Shown in pieces: positions 27,640-41,670 of a stretch of 64,000 nucleotides of DNA; the first letter of the stretch is position 1, and each line of letters starts with the position of its first letter. Where the stretch lies: positions 5,952,001 to 6,016,000 of the forward strand of contig OZ176050.1 in the NCBI GenBank assembly GCA_964247055.1, given 5' to 3'. A program made the position numbers and the translations under genes. A model generated the notes under the pieces. It saw nothing but the letters and a program-made list of their open reading frames with translations. It searched no databases and was not told where the DNA came from. Source of the stretch: Paragordius varius. Its lineage: Eukaryota; Nematomorpha.

Positions 27640-29110
27640 TGAATGCCCGACAATAGCTTCTCCCTTTTTTGAATTAGGCTCCCATTTCGGGCCTACCCCG
27701 TGTATAAAACGGTTTTTTTTGAAAACAGAAGTCCACAAAAATCGAGTCTTTGAGACAATTTTCCGGAAAACGTGCCATTCGATTTCTAATATAATTTTTT
27801 TTATTTTTCGATTGCGCGGAACATAGTCGGCTCGCTTTTTTAGTTTAGGCCCTCTTTTTACTGGCTCTCCCCGTAAAATGCCATTTTTTTTCAAAAAAAC
27901 TGTCCACAAAAATAATTTTTTGAATCGATTTTTCGCTTAAGGTACGAGACCGTAAAAATTTAATAAGGATTCCTGGTATTTCCTGTTAAAAGACAAAAAT
28001 TTTAGTCGAGTGTTTTTTTATATTGGCTGCCGGGTAAGGAGATATCTGCTAAAAATTGACCCGTCATATTGAAATAGCGTGCCTTTGGGGCTAAATTTCA
28101 AAAAATCCATCAGGCCATATCAGTTTAATAGCTTCTTAAAATATTACCCGTAATAAGGCAAAAATTTAAGTCGTGCGGTTTTTTAAAATTAGCCGTTAAT
28201 TAGGCCCTTGCCCAGAAAAATGCGCCACCATAGAAGATCTCAATTTCGTTAAGCCTTTTTTTCAAATACCGGCTTCGCAGGCCCCTTTACACTATGTTTG
28301 CCACAGTAAAATCTCATTTCAGTCCTTCTATTCAAATTGGGGTAGTTGGATACCCCAGACCTATATAAATTGAATACTTTAAAAAATATGGAAGATATCG
28401 AAACCATGGCAATTGCGTTTAATATAACATTAATAAATATAAATATATAAAAAATTTTATTCAAAAATACTGTATTACTTACATTGATGTGAAACCCAAA
28501 GGTAAAAATTTTGTCGACGTAACATGTGTGCATTGGCTAAATTGAAAAATTAACCGCTTTTTCTATTTCTTATGAATGTTAGATGTAATTTAAATAAAAA
28601 ATTAGCTTTAATTTTACCTTTGAAATTAGATGAACACGATATTTTCAAAAAATTTCTAAAATAAAAATGGAAGTAGTCTGACATGGAACTTTATTTTCAA
28701 ACTGAAATTTTATTTAAATGTTTGGCTTATTTAGATAATTTTTAACAGGATAGAAGCATAAATTTAAATTGGGACCGTTTCCTTCAATAGTTTTTTAAAA
28801 ATAATAATTTAAATTTTGTCTGGGTTATTTAACCTAATTTGAATCGAAGTGTTAATACAGAAAATTTATTTAGCAATTATAATTTAATACAATAAACTGC
28901 CAAATTGATAGGTTATGGGTATAAAACTACTCTAAAATGTTATCAAAGATGATTTTAAATATTTACCCTATATAGGCAAAAAATTTAACTCAGCTCTTTT
29001 TACCTGTAGAACTATGGGAAGGGGGCCACTGGTTTAAAACTGAGACGCCATACAAAAATGGCGTGGTTTTGGAGCTAATTTTAAAAAACTCTTAAGAAGC
29101 CATACTAGTT
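27640..29110. repeat. Diverged tandem repeat tract, split by a MITE
   Basis: Blocks at 27655-27780 and 27825-27945 share the order CCCTTTTTT-TTAGGC, GTCCACAAAAA, CGATTTTT. A second unit type at 28000-28120 and 28950-29110 shares GGGGCTAAATTTC / GGAGCTAATTTT and CCATCAGGCCATATCAGTTT-like tails. The TTAA MITE at 28315-28851 separates the copies. Open frames of about 90-117 codons on the minus strand follow the repeats and are not credible genes. The element type is unknown. Confidence 0.5.
28315..28851. repeat. TTAA MITE family, copy 2
   Basis: The right end reads TTTGAATCGAAGTG and is followed by TTAA. The left end CATTTCAGTCCTTCTATTC opens onto CAAATTGGGGTAGTTGG, the inverse of the right. 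The left flank is no longer TTAA. Internal similarity to 34557-35079 includes GATAGAAGCATAAATTT and TTGGGACCGTTT. Confidence 0.75.
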
Positions 29111-30639
29111 CAGTTAAACACATTTCCGGGGCATTTGCATAATATATCATTCCTTCCTTTAAAATGGGACCATAAATTACTTTATATCCCTTGATCCCAG
29201 TTGTGTGAACACAATTTCAAAATAAAACTTTTAACCATGATTTCGTAAAACGAAAATCTTAAAATAAATCCAATGATAGTTGAATATTAACTTTAATAAG
29301 GCAGTTTAAATATGGTTGATTTCGAGTAATCAATATTTAAGCCTATGCAATAACCCGTAAAAGAATAATTAAAGGCATTCTTATTATTAAATATGTTTTT
29401 TATTATTTTTTATCTCCATTACCTCTATTTACAAATCATTAAAAATAATTATCGGTGAGACTACGTCACAGCAAAGCGTGACAGAGCCAGCAAGTGTACT
29501 AATAAAATAGATATTTACTATATAAATTTTACTAATAAACCTATCCAATTGGCAAGAACTAAAAAATTTCTATATTGTGTTTGCATTTTACAGTTTTATG
29601 CTTGATATTATCCTTACAAATGTCCATATATATTTCGAATGCGGCCAGAAAGGCCATTTGTGTTGAGCACCCCTGGTATAAATAATACAAACTGTATCGG
29701 TTAGATTATTTTTAAAAGATTGGTATAATTTTATAATAAATATTAATTTTAATTATAACCGCCTAAAATTCACAATAATATTGTAGCCGCTTATTTAACC
29801 ATAAATATGACCTATATCTAATAAAAATATTTTAATATAAAAAATATATGTCTTGATTATTGGTTTATTGATTAGTAAATGATAGATAACCACATGATTA
29901 AAATAATTTATAACATTTAAAATATGAGGTATGTTTTTATAGTAAAACCAAATGTATGTGTATCTTTGATATAATATAGAAATGTGTGTGGTGCGTAATT
30001 TAGTGTGTTTCCAAAAAAAACAATTATGTTAAAGTATAAAAAAATGCTTAATTACGGCAATATTTAATATATACCATATTATACTGTAAATTTTTTATTG
30101 ATTACAAAATAAACTTACAGTAGCGTATGACATAAAACATTAGTCTATAAAAAAATGTTTTTTATTAAACAGCCCTAGTTGTATATACACATATCCATAA
30201 TATCATCCCATTTTTTAAAAACCATTTTTTATTCTATTATGGACTTCCAAACGCTACTGTATATTAATAAAGCATTGTCCATGAAAAATGTTCCTATAAG
30301 AAATTTTTAACGCTTAATATTAACCTTATCATTAAATTAGATAAGGCTTTCTGTTATTATCTATAATAGTATTAAGTAGTTTCAACAATTTTATGCTACC
30401 TTTATTATTGAAAAACACATAATAATGGACGCATAAACAACTTTTATCTGTTAAGTATATATTTTTATCCTAATATGTTGCCTTTATTTCTTTTTTGCGC
30501 TAATAAACCATGCATTATTATTTTAATGCATAGTCATAAATTGTGTCATCAATTTATTTATTAGTGTGACACACTTAATAACTTTAAAAAAAGATTTAAA
30601 TTTAATTATGTCATCATGAAAGATAAAATATGATTATTA

Positions 30640-31060
30640 AAACACTGTATAAAAAAGCGGTAACCGTTTATGTTGGACAAAGCTATTAATAACTAAAAAT
30701 ATTAATAAATCTGCCTTAGTTTTAAATAAAGAGACGCCTATATCTTTTTCAAATTTGGTGGAACATAGAAGCTCGGCTGTTGTTTCAACTTAAAAGCGAT
30801 AAAATAGTAGTCATCACGGTAAATGAATACAATATTGATAATAAATCGATTTAAATTTCATTATTAAAGGTCAATTATTATTCAAAATAATTAAGATGGG
30901 CTAGTCATATCCATCGTAGACGCCCAAATAATATAATGTATCACTAGTTAAAACCTGGCTCTTCTAAAAGTGGCTTAGTAAACTTTGATTTTAGACAAAA
31001 TGTAGAAGAAGCGGAAAATGAATAACTATATCAATCGAGCTATCTTTAACTTTGAGTACC
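30640..31060 (+). mobile_element. Probable LINE 3' relic
   Basis: Conceptual translation near 30893-30990 gives RWASHIHRRRPNNI followed by LKPGSSKSGLVNFDF, which resembles the GH-RR block near LINE ORF2 ends and the end of the fragment at 23800-24650. Upstream, QIWWNIEARLLFQLKSDKI is open but not diagnostic. It is badly decayed. Confidence 0.4.
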
Positions 31061-31303
31061 CGTGGTATGATTATATCAATTGATATTTTTATGGATCGCA
31101 CACCTGTTATATTTTTTAATTTTTTGCGTGATAAACAATATATATCAAAGAACCTTTCAATCAAAAATTGTGAAAAAAAACTATCAGACAATAATTAAAT
31201 GATATTATATTGACCAATAGATACCAATATAATCAATATAAAACACTATTAGAGTACGTTGCAATCTTAATATTTGGATTTAAAAGTATGCCAATGCCTA
31301 AAA

Positions 31304-31643
31304 CAGTGGTACTCAAACCGCGGCCCGCGGGCCGCATGCGGCCCTAAGAGGGATTTAAAATTGCCCTTTGACCATATTGATACTTAAATTATTTTTTTAT
31401 TGATAATTTTTTTTAAAATACACTTTAACGAATTTTCGCTTATTTTATATTAATTTATTTACTTTAGATTTAATTTTGGTAATTGTTATTTTTTACCCAA
31501 TTCGAAATGTAGAAAAATTTGCCTACATTAAAATGATTTTAAAATTTTGGCGCACGTTGTTTCTGTATTCTATTTTCTTCTCTATTTTGAAATTTTTATA
31601 GCATTCTTTTTTTGTATTTAAGCAAGCCTTTCACCAAAACTTG

Positions 31644-31705
<62 letters not shown>

Positions 31706-33778
31706 CTTTTCATTGCTATCCTGCATCATTATTTATAACTCATTCCCATAAAATATTTTTCAAATTAACATAATTAAATTTCGGCCTGTTTTTTATAGTA
31801 TATTTCAAATTATATTCCTATTTTTTGGAAAAATTTACTTTTAATATGATGACATCTAATACTAAAAAACTTAAATTATCCGATGAAAATCGCTCCTTCA
31901 AAAAAGAATGGCAAGAAAAATTCTTTTTTGTTTTAAATTATATTACCTGCCTTATATGTAAGGACAACATAATTATAAAAAAATACAATATTGAAAGACA
32001 TTTTACAATCCAAATTTCTCATAAATTAACAGAATGCGGAAAACGAAAAATACAAGATTAAAGAATTATACCAAAAAGAAAAATCTATTATGCCCATGGA
32101 TTTCTCCCAGGAAAACGCTCTAACATTAGCTTCGTATGAACTATTATTTAGATAAAAATATAAAACCATTCCCAACTAATAAATGGTTGCACTTTTTTAT
32201 TTGATAAATTCCATAATAAAGATCAAAACATGAGGCAAATTAAAAAACTTACATTCTGATTCAATCGACGTATTGAAGATATGTCTAAATATATTTTTAA
32301 CAATACATTATTGGCTCTGAAAAACTGCAAATATTTTGGTATTGCTATTGATTCTAACACTGATATTAATTCAACACCTCAATGTGCGCTATTAGTGAGA
32401 TTTTGCAACGACAACATAATCAACAAAGATTATTTAAAATTTTTACCAATGAATAATACCACGAAAGAAAGTTTTCACGAAATAAATAGCACTTTTTTCG
32501 ATAATTATATTATATCTATAATAAAATTGGTTTCGATCTGCACTGATAGCTGTCCCTCAATGATAGGAATAAAAAAAGGATTTTTTTAAAATCAAATAAT
32601 TTGCAAAATATTTTATCCTTTCACTGGGTTATTCATCAGCAAAACTTCGTTTCGTGTGTGAAAAAATCGCTTCATTCAGTTAATAAAACGGTTGTGTATA
32701 TAGTTAACCGCATCCGTTGCAGAAAATTCAACCGCTGTTTCAAAAACCTTTTAAAAGATATCCACAGTGAGTTTGATTATATTCTTTTGTACACCGCTGT
32801 GAAATGGTAAGCCTTAGTAAAGTATTAGAAAGATTTTCTGTAAGACATGAAATTCTAATTTTTAAAAGATAACAGAAGGTTTGACGAGGAAATTAATAAT
32901 GACAAATGGTCGGTTTTATTAGACCTTTGCGACATTACTTATAAACTTATTTTTAATACAAGTTCAAAGGAGCAAAATAATAACCCAATTTGCTAACCAT
33001 ATATTTGCTTATGAAGAAAAACTAAAATATATATACAAGATTTTATAAATTAAACACCCCTATACAACACTTAAAACGATTTATGAAGAAAATATGGAAT
33101 TTAACGCGGAGATTAATTTAATATTGGACAATCATTTAACATTTTTATAATGAAATTCAGATTTCAAAAGAAATATTAAAAATTGCTTAAAACTCGTTGA
33201 AAATACATGGCATATGGATATATCCAATATTAAGCAACTTGAGCATTTCGGTTTTGATCAGGCGCATTTCATTGATGAATTCGAAGATTTTAAATGATTC
33301 CAATTTGTGGCCCTATTCAAGGAAAATCGTAGGGAAGAAAGATATGTAGAGTTTTGGCAAGATGTGCCAAATAAATATGAAAATATAAAAAAATGTGCTC
33401 AAGTTATCCTAACTTTTTCCTTCAACTTACACGTGTGAGAGGGCATATTCAAAAATGAAGTATGGAAAGAATACACACAGAAACCTAACCGATGATCTTA
33501 TGGACAACTTTGTAAAATTGGCCTGTCATGAGTCGAAACCAAATTTGAATTACAGGTTAATGTCCAATACCGTTGTTAAAAAATATTTTATTTTTTAAAT
33601 GGTGCAAAACTTTTTAGCTGGATTATGCGATCCGCAAAAACCATTGTGCTAATTTAGAGTATAAATATGTGCATATGTTCAAATAGCTATGGAATATTTG
33701 CCATTATAAGGTTCATGGCCCTCGAAAAAAAAAATATATTTTATTTGGCCCGTCAATTTTTTTTGGTGAGTACCACTG
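31304..33778 (+). mobile_element. hAT DNA transposon, dead, with perfect 8-bp TSD
   Basis: The ends are CAGTGGTACTCA and TGAGTACCACTG. GCCTAAAA flanks both sides exactly (31296-31303, 33779-33786). The transposase resembles the ZBED5/GTF2IRD2-type hAT group. A BED-like finger starts near 31846 (FKKEWQEKFFFV, CLICKD, NIERHF). The middle block at 32281-32589 includes FGIAIDSNTDI and CTDSCPSMIG. The block at 32601-32810 includes WVIHQQNFVSC and YTAVKW. The C-terminal dimerisation region lies near 33300-33540 (FWQDVPNKYE and a degraded STYxCE-type block). At least four stops or frame changes separate these blocks, so no functional protein is made. The intact duplication indicates a moderately recent insertion. 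An (AT)n tract at 31648-31702 lies inside. Confidence 0.92.
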
Positions 33779-33854
33779 GCCTAAAATTACTAAGTGCTGC
33801 ATAAGACACAAACATAGTAAAGTTGAATTTAATTTATACACTACAAAATTCAAA

Positions 33855-34471
33855 TTATTTTTTATTGCGATTCCGGACAATAACCCATTCATCATCACTT
33901 GTTAATGACTCAGTAGCTGAATCATCATTTGTTATAGCAGAGTCATTGGATACTGGATTATTATTTGATATATCAGGGTTTTCGGTTATCAGAGAATTTT
34001 CGGGCATCGTAGAATTTTCGGGTATCATAGAATTTTCGTTGGTAACTTCAGATGTTTCGGTTTTCTTAATATTTAAAATATTTATACCACAACTATTTTG
34101 GTTGATGAATTTTTAGCCCGTTGGGAAAGGAAATTTTCCAACTGTGATATTTCATTATCCTCAAATAGATTAAATACCACTCTTATATCAGAAGCTATCT
34201 GAGACATTAAAATAAAATACCAACTCCAAAGTTTTATCTTGAATAAGCGTATTAAATTCATATTCTATAATGTCCTCCAAAAAATCCATTACTTCATGCA
34301 AGACAATAATTTCTAAATTTTATTTAAAAACAAACCATCTTTGAAGGCATTGTAAACTTCCTTACTGAGATAGGAAATAAAATCAGATTTCTTTACTCGC
34401 TTTTCACTTTGTTCTATTGCAAGAGTTAGTGAAGGCCAGTTATCCAGTAGAATATATAATGCGCCTTCCAT
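33855..34471 (-). CDS. TSR2: TSR2, pre-rRNA processing protein / Rps26 chaperone
   Basis: TSR2 releases Rps26 from its importin and delivers it to pre-40S ribosomes. The gene is short and easily missed because its exons are tiny. Exons on the minus strand: 34471-34336, 34312-34221, 34198-34088, 34064-33855 (182 codons plus stop; the human protein is about 190). The introns are 23, 22 and 23 nt, all GT-AG. Signatures: LLDNWPSLTLAIEQ matches the family's SAWPALQIAVENG; EVMDFLEDIIEYEFNTLIQD matches [20 protein letters not shown]; the tail SDDEWVIVRNRNKK matches the conserved acidic EDGWTIVRRKK end. An Asn-rich linker holds three diverged PENS/ENS units encoded by an ~18-bp repeat. The start ATG is preceded in frame by TAG. 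The hAT transposon ends only 77 bp downstream and may supply the polyA signal (AATAAA at 33745-33740, minus). Confidence 0.88.
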
Positions 34472-34556
34472 GGACTACTCTTCAGATGCGTGTATTGTTA
34501 AGTACATGTGGTTTTAACAAAGCGTGTACGAATGATTTTCCTAAAATTATTTTTAA

Positions 34557-35079
34557 CACTTGAAGTCTTTCGATTCAAATTGGGGTTGTTGGATACCCCA
34601 AGTTTGTTTAAGTATAAATCCTTTAAAAAATATAGAAGGAATCGAAAGCATGGCAAAAATTTGCACTTATATAACTTTAATAAACCGAAATATATAAAAA
34701 ATTTTATTGAAAAATAATTGATATTAGTTATATAAAGCTTAACCAAAAGGTAGATTCATCAGCGCAACATGTCTGAAATGGTAAAATAAAAAAATAATAC
34801 AAAATAAACCGTTTTTTCTATTTCTATCAATGTTAGATGTTAATATAAAAAATAGCTTTAATTAAAATTTAATGACAAAAATTTTGTAAAATAAAAAAGG
34901 CGTCGATGGAATTTTTTTATCAAAACAAAATTTTATTTAGATATTATGGCATAATTATATAATTTTTATTAGGATAGAAGCATAAATTTTAATTGGGACC
35001 GTTTTCTTCAGTAGTTTTTTGAAAATCCTAACTTAAATTTAGTCTGGGGTATTTAGATACCCCAATTTGAATCGAAATG
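34557..35079. repeat. TTAA MITE family, best copy (piggyBac-like TSD)
   Basis: TTAA lies directly outside both ends (34553-34556 and 35080-35083). The ends CACTTGAAGTCTTTCGATTC and TTTGAATCGAAATG are inverted and lead into a GGGGTAT-TAGATACCCC palindrome. It is 523 bp and non-coding. TTAA duplication is the hallmark of piggyBac, so it is probably a non-autonomous piggyBac relative. It sits 85 bp upstream of the TSR2 start. Confidence 0.78.
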
Positions 35080-35924
35080 TTAAAGGTTAAAGGCCAAATA
35101 AGTGACACTATTTCAATTTATAAGGATTATATATATGCAGTATACTTTAATTATTATATCTATTAAACTATCTCAGATATAAGTTACCTAAATTATCAGA
35201 GATCATACGATTGGCGAGTTGTAAAGAAGTTACATAAATATAAAAAGAAAGGACCTACATAAAATAAAATTAATAAAAAAAACTCACAAATCAAATAAAA
35301 ATGTTTTAAAATATTTAGATTTTAATAGAAAATGGTTAAATTATCGCTTGAACACACATCATGTCTATATACATTCAAGTCGGTATGGTTGACGAACCCC
35401 GGCCTGTATTAAATATTTTAGCATGTGATTGAAAACAACTTGGATTATAACATAAGACAAACTAAAAGGATACATTTAAAATGACTTAGTTTAAATAATT
35501 TTTTTCTTAAGATTAACACTCGTTTGGGATAGTTTTATACTCCATAGCGATTTGAAATTCGAATATCTTATATAAATTTAAAAATATGCCTCAGGCCTTT
35601 TAGGTGTTTTATACAAATTTTTTTAAAAAAGATAAAATTTTTAAAAAATGCACATCTCAAATTCGCTGCAATTTTTTTTGTTTAAAATTATTTAAATCGC
35701 TATTGCAACAAGAATAATTAAATGGATATTATGGTTAGAAAATATAAAATTACCTTTAAGCTTTCAGGATGCAATTTACCAGTAAAACGTGAGTTAAGTT
35801 TAAATATCAGATGTTCGTTTCAATTGTGTTTTGGAGCTTTCAGAATTTTAGACTCTAGAAGTCACAAAACTGTAAAAAACACATTTTTTTATCTAATGAA
35901 AACAATTTGCTAATCTAAACTTAA

Positions 35925-36527
35925 GATATACCATTTGCACTTCAAGGGTGTCCTTTAATAATTCAAGTTGGTCCCTGAACATTTTAAGATTGATTCTAAG
36001 TTGATCCTTCAACATTTGAACTTGGTCGTTGACACTTTAAGTTGGTCCTTGAACACTCAGGTCGGTTCTTAAAATTTTTAAATATTAATTTTACCATAAT
36101 TTTTGCATGTATTTTTTTATTATATTTTAACTTAACTCTCTTTATTAATCATATATTTAATCTTTTAAAAAAATTTAGTTCCAAACTTTTTTTGTTTCCA
36201 ACTATTTCTAATTTAACAAAATTATTATATTATGAATGTCTTTAATGAAAAAATGGTTATATATATATTTTTTAATTACCTGTTAAAATCTTAAAAATCT
36301 TAAAAATAATTTTAAAGTAATCAATGATCAAAAGTCGGTAATTATTTAAATTTTAAATAAAGAAAATAGGTTAAAAATGATTATATAGATAAATAATAAT
36401 ACATGATTTGATTAAAAGTTGAAAACAAAACAAAAAAGTGACCTACTTGAATTGTTCAAGGACCAACTTGAAATACTCAAGGATCATCTGAAGTGTTAAA
36501 GGACACTTTTGAAGCGCAAATGGTATA
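35925..36527. repeat. Large foldback MITE, ATATACCATTTGC ends
   Basis: The terminal inverted repeats ATATACCATTTGCACTTCAA and its inverse (ending GCAAATGGTATAT) enclose about 600 bp. Each arm holds several diverged ~22-bp units of the form AAGTTGGTCCTTGAACA, in opposite orientation on the two sides. The terminus and unit plan are shared with the smaller copies at 2060-2341 and 53192-53424, although the units differ in sequence. Confidence 0.8.
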
Positions 36528-36988
36528 TAAAACTACCCCAATAAATACAAAAATCATGAAGCTAGATATTTTAGAAATTTTGTCTCAATAAGATTGTTAA
36601 TAAGATAGAGGTATAAATTTAAATTAGACTGCCAATTTAAGTACTTTCATACCGCATAAAGTCCACAAAAAAATTCTTGATATATATATATATATATTGC
36701 GACCAAAATGGGGCGGTATAAAATCTATATATTTTTTGATAGGAAAATGTGTCAAAATTATATTGTTGTTTTTGGTTTGTCCCATACCAGTAATTTAAGA
36801 TATTAACACTTTCTTCATGATATTTTTAAAATAAAGGATTTAACTATTATCTATTTAACATAAAGTGATTTAGTTTAGCGATATCTCGACATAAACCAAT
36901 TACCTCGTGTAAATATTTTTCTTATTTGTAAGGCCCAAAACCAAAAGCAAGCACCTTTGGAATCCTTATACATTTATCCATCAGGATT

Positions 36989-36989
<1 letters not shown>

Positions 36990-37019
<30 letters not shown>

Positions 37020-37210
37020 CATTTCCCAGTCAAAAAAACGTTTTCCCAGTCAAACGTACCATTATCCCAATCAATCGAAACGTTTTCCCAGTCAATCGAA
37101 ACATTTTCCGAGTCAATCGAAACATTTTCCCAGTCAATCGAAACATTTTCCCAATCATTAAAAACGTTTTCCCAATCAATAAAAACGTTTTCCCAGTCAA
37201 TAAAAACGGT
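36990..37210. repeat. 21-bp minisatellite next to (CT)n(AT)n
   Basis: About nine units of roughly 21 bp with core TTTTCCCAGTCAATCGAAAC, drifting to CCCAATCAATAAAAAC at the right end. The array starts after a CTCTCTCT/ATATATAT microsatellite at 36989-37019. Because the period is a multiple of three, it reads as a repetitive open frame on both strands (QSIETFS on plus, IDWENVS on minus). These frames are artefacts of the repeat unless transcription is shown. Confidence 0.85.
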
Positions 37211-37560
37211 TTTATATTTAATGATAAATATCAAAACAAGATAAACATTTGCTTACATATTACGCATCTCAAAATCAGGAATAAATCATATCTTGTTAAA
37301 TTATATATCTTCTAAAAAAATTACGATCCTCATGGTGCAGAAAGTTTAGCGGGTAATAAAATGAAAATTAATACAAAAAGTTGCTTGAAGTTAAATATGG
37401 TGGTGCATTTTACAGAAGATAGAATCAGCGGAATTTAAAAAGCGTGTGCTAAAATTATTGCCTTTATGGGAATAGCTAAACCTGTTGATTTATAGTATCA
37501 CTCTGCGAAAAACTGTTTCAAAAATTTATTACATTATGCATTTTAATGCATGTTATACTA

Positions 37561-37674
37561 TAGTAGGGTAATTTGCAACACAGCAGTGTATGGAAAAAAC
37601 ATCAAATTGTTGAATAAACCATTTTTCCTTTTTTTCCAAAAACTACTTACTGTGTTGCGAATTGCCTACTAAAG
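37561..37674. repeat. Palindromic foldback MITE, TAGTAGG ends
   Basis: The left arm TAGTAGGGTAATTTGCAACA and the right arm TGTTGCGAATTGCCTACTA pair along nearly their whole length around a ~30-nt loop. Total length is about 114 bp. TA at both ends would suit a Tc1/mariner-type duplication, but that is not proven. Confidence 0.72.
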
Positions 37675-38167
37675 TGTGAAATAACAACCATTAAAATGCC
37701 TATGTAATGGGGTCTTTCCTTTGCAGAAAATGTTATTATGCGGGGATAACGTCTAAATACCGGTGCTAAATTCAAATAATTATCCTCATGTTAATCACAC
37801 ATCCTAAAAATATTTTTTTGATGATTGAATTTGAATGGGCATACTTTTTTTCCAGAAACTCGGAGATATGTTTTTCGGGGCTTCTCGTTTTTAGAACCCA
37901 TTTTTCACACGTTATATATTTGTTACTTTCATCTACATTGTATCAAAATAATGAGCTTCCCCTAAATTTAAATAAGTCGAACGAATCCATTTGACTGAAA
38001 ACAAGCCCTGATTAGTGAATTGATTTTTAAACCATTCAAACTTTACAAAAATGTATCTTTCCAAATTAATCTACCATATAATTTATAATCAAATAAATAC
38101 ATTTATTTTTAAATTAGAATTGTATAAAAGTAAAAAAATGGGCTGTTTATTATAATCTTTAATTGCT

Positions 38168-40821
<2,654 letters not shown>

Positions 40822-41632
40822 CTAAATGTAAAAAAAAAGTTAATATCTCCTAACTATAATAATTTAACAATTTGAAAAAAACCATAGTATTAAGCAATAT
40901 TCAATTTAAACAATACTTTGTTATATGTGATCAGGAATGTAAAAAAATAGTTGATTTGATGTTCATGTTTTCTAATGAATCATTTGCCAGTGATGGGTAA
41001 AAAAGAATAATGAATCGGTTAAGAGAATTTTTTATATTTTTTTCTATAGAAAATTTAATTTTGTGAATGTTTTATATTATATTTGGTTGTTAAAATTTAT
41101 TACAATAGAATAGTGTAATTATGCATACATTTTAATCTATATTAAAAGAATATATGTTATCATAACAAACTAATTTAACAAAATGTTGAAGAGATTGAAA
41201 TTTTTGAATGCGAAAGCGCTTAATTATAAAAGAAAGAAAATCTTTTGTTAGATTTAGGGATTAATGTTATTATGTTTAGTTAAATATTTAATATATATAT
41301 ATATATATGTAGACCACACTATTTTATACTTTAAAATCAATAATTATTTAGTTAAAATAGATTTAATTAATACTATCAATTTTGTATATTTCCAAGCTTT
41401 GTGTTAAACACTTGAAATAAGTATCTATTTTATACCTAACAATTTAGAAGGGGGTTTATATTATTATTGTGTTATATACATAATATGTGATATCAATAAC
41501 CAATTATCTGTATTCTCTAGTAATTTTTAGGACTTTTAAATAGGATTTTTTGGAGTTTGTTAAAAGTAATGTCTTTAGTAGTATTTATGATAATATATAT
41601 TATTTTAAGGAAATATTTTTGCTTCAGTACAT

Positions 41633-41670
<38 letters not shown>

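Larger units (their letters stand above)
25619..31303. other. Gene-free repeat-rich interval downstream of NOP56
   Basis: After the NOP56 3' end with its (AT)n tract (about 25651-25703), I found no host exon. Contents: an hAT MITE (26991-27164), diverged tandem repeats (27640-29110) interrupted by a TTAA MITE, an hAT-like right end near 29660-29676 and a LINE 3' relic (30640-31060). The rest is AT-rich and featureless. Confidence 0.6.

Noticed and set aside
27556-27909. 117-codon minus-strand frame
   Set aside because: It is internally repetitive because it spans the diverged tandem repeat. No family was recognised.
29460-29500. GTCACAGCAAAGCGTGAC mini-palindrome as a regulatory site
   Set aside because: It is short, lies in a gene-free repeat region, and has no second copy or nearby start.
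33823-34116. 97-codon plus-strand frame with SGI-EFSG repeats
   Set aside because: It is the antisense of the TSR2 last exon and its PENS repeats.
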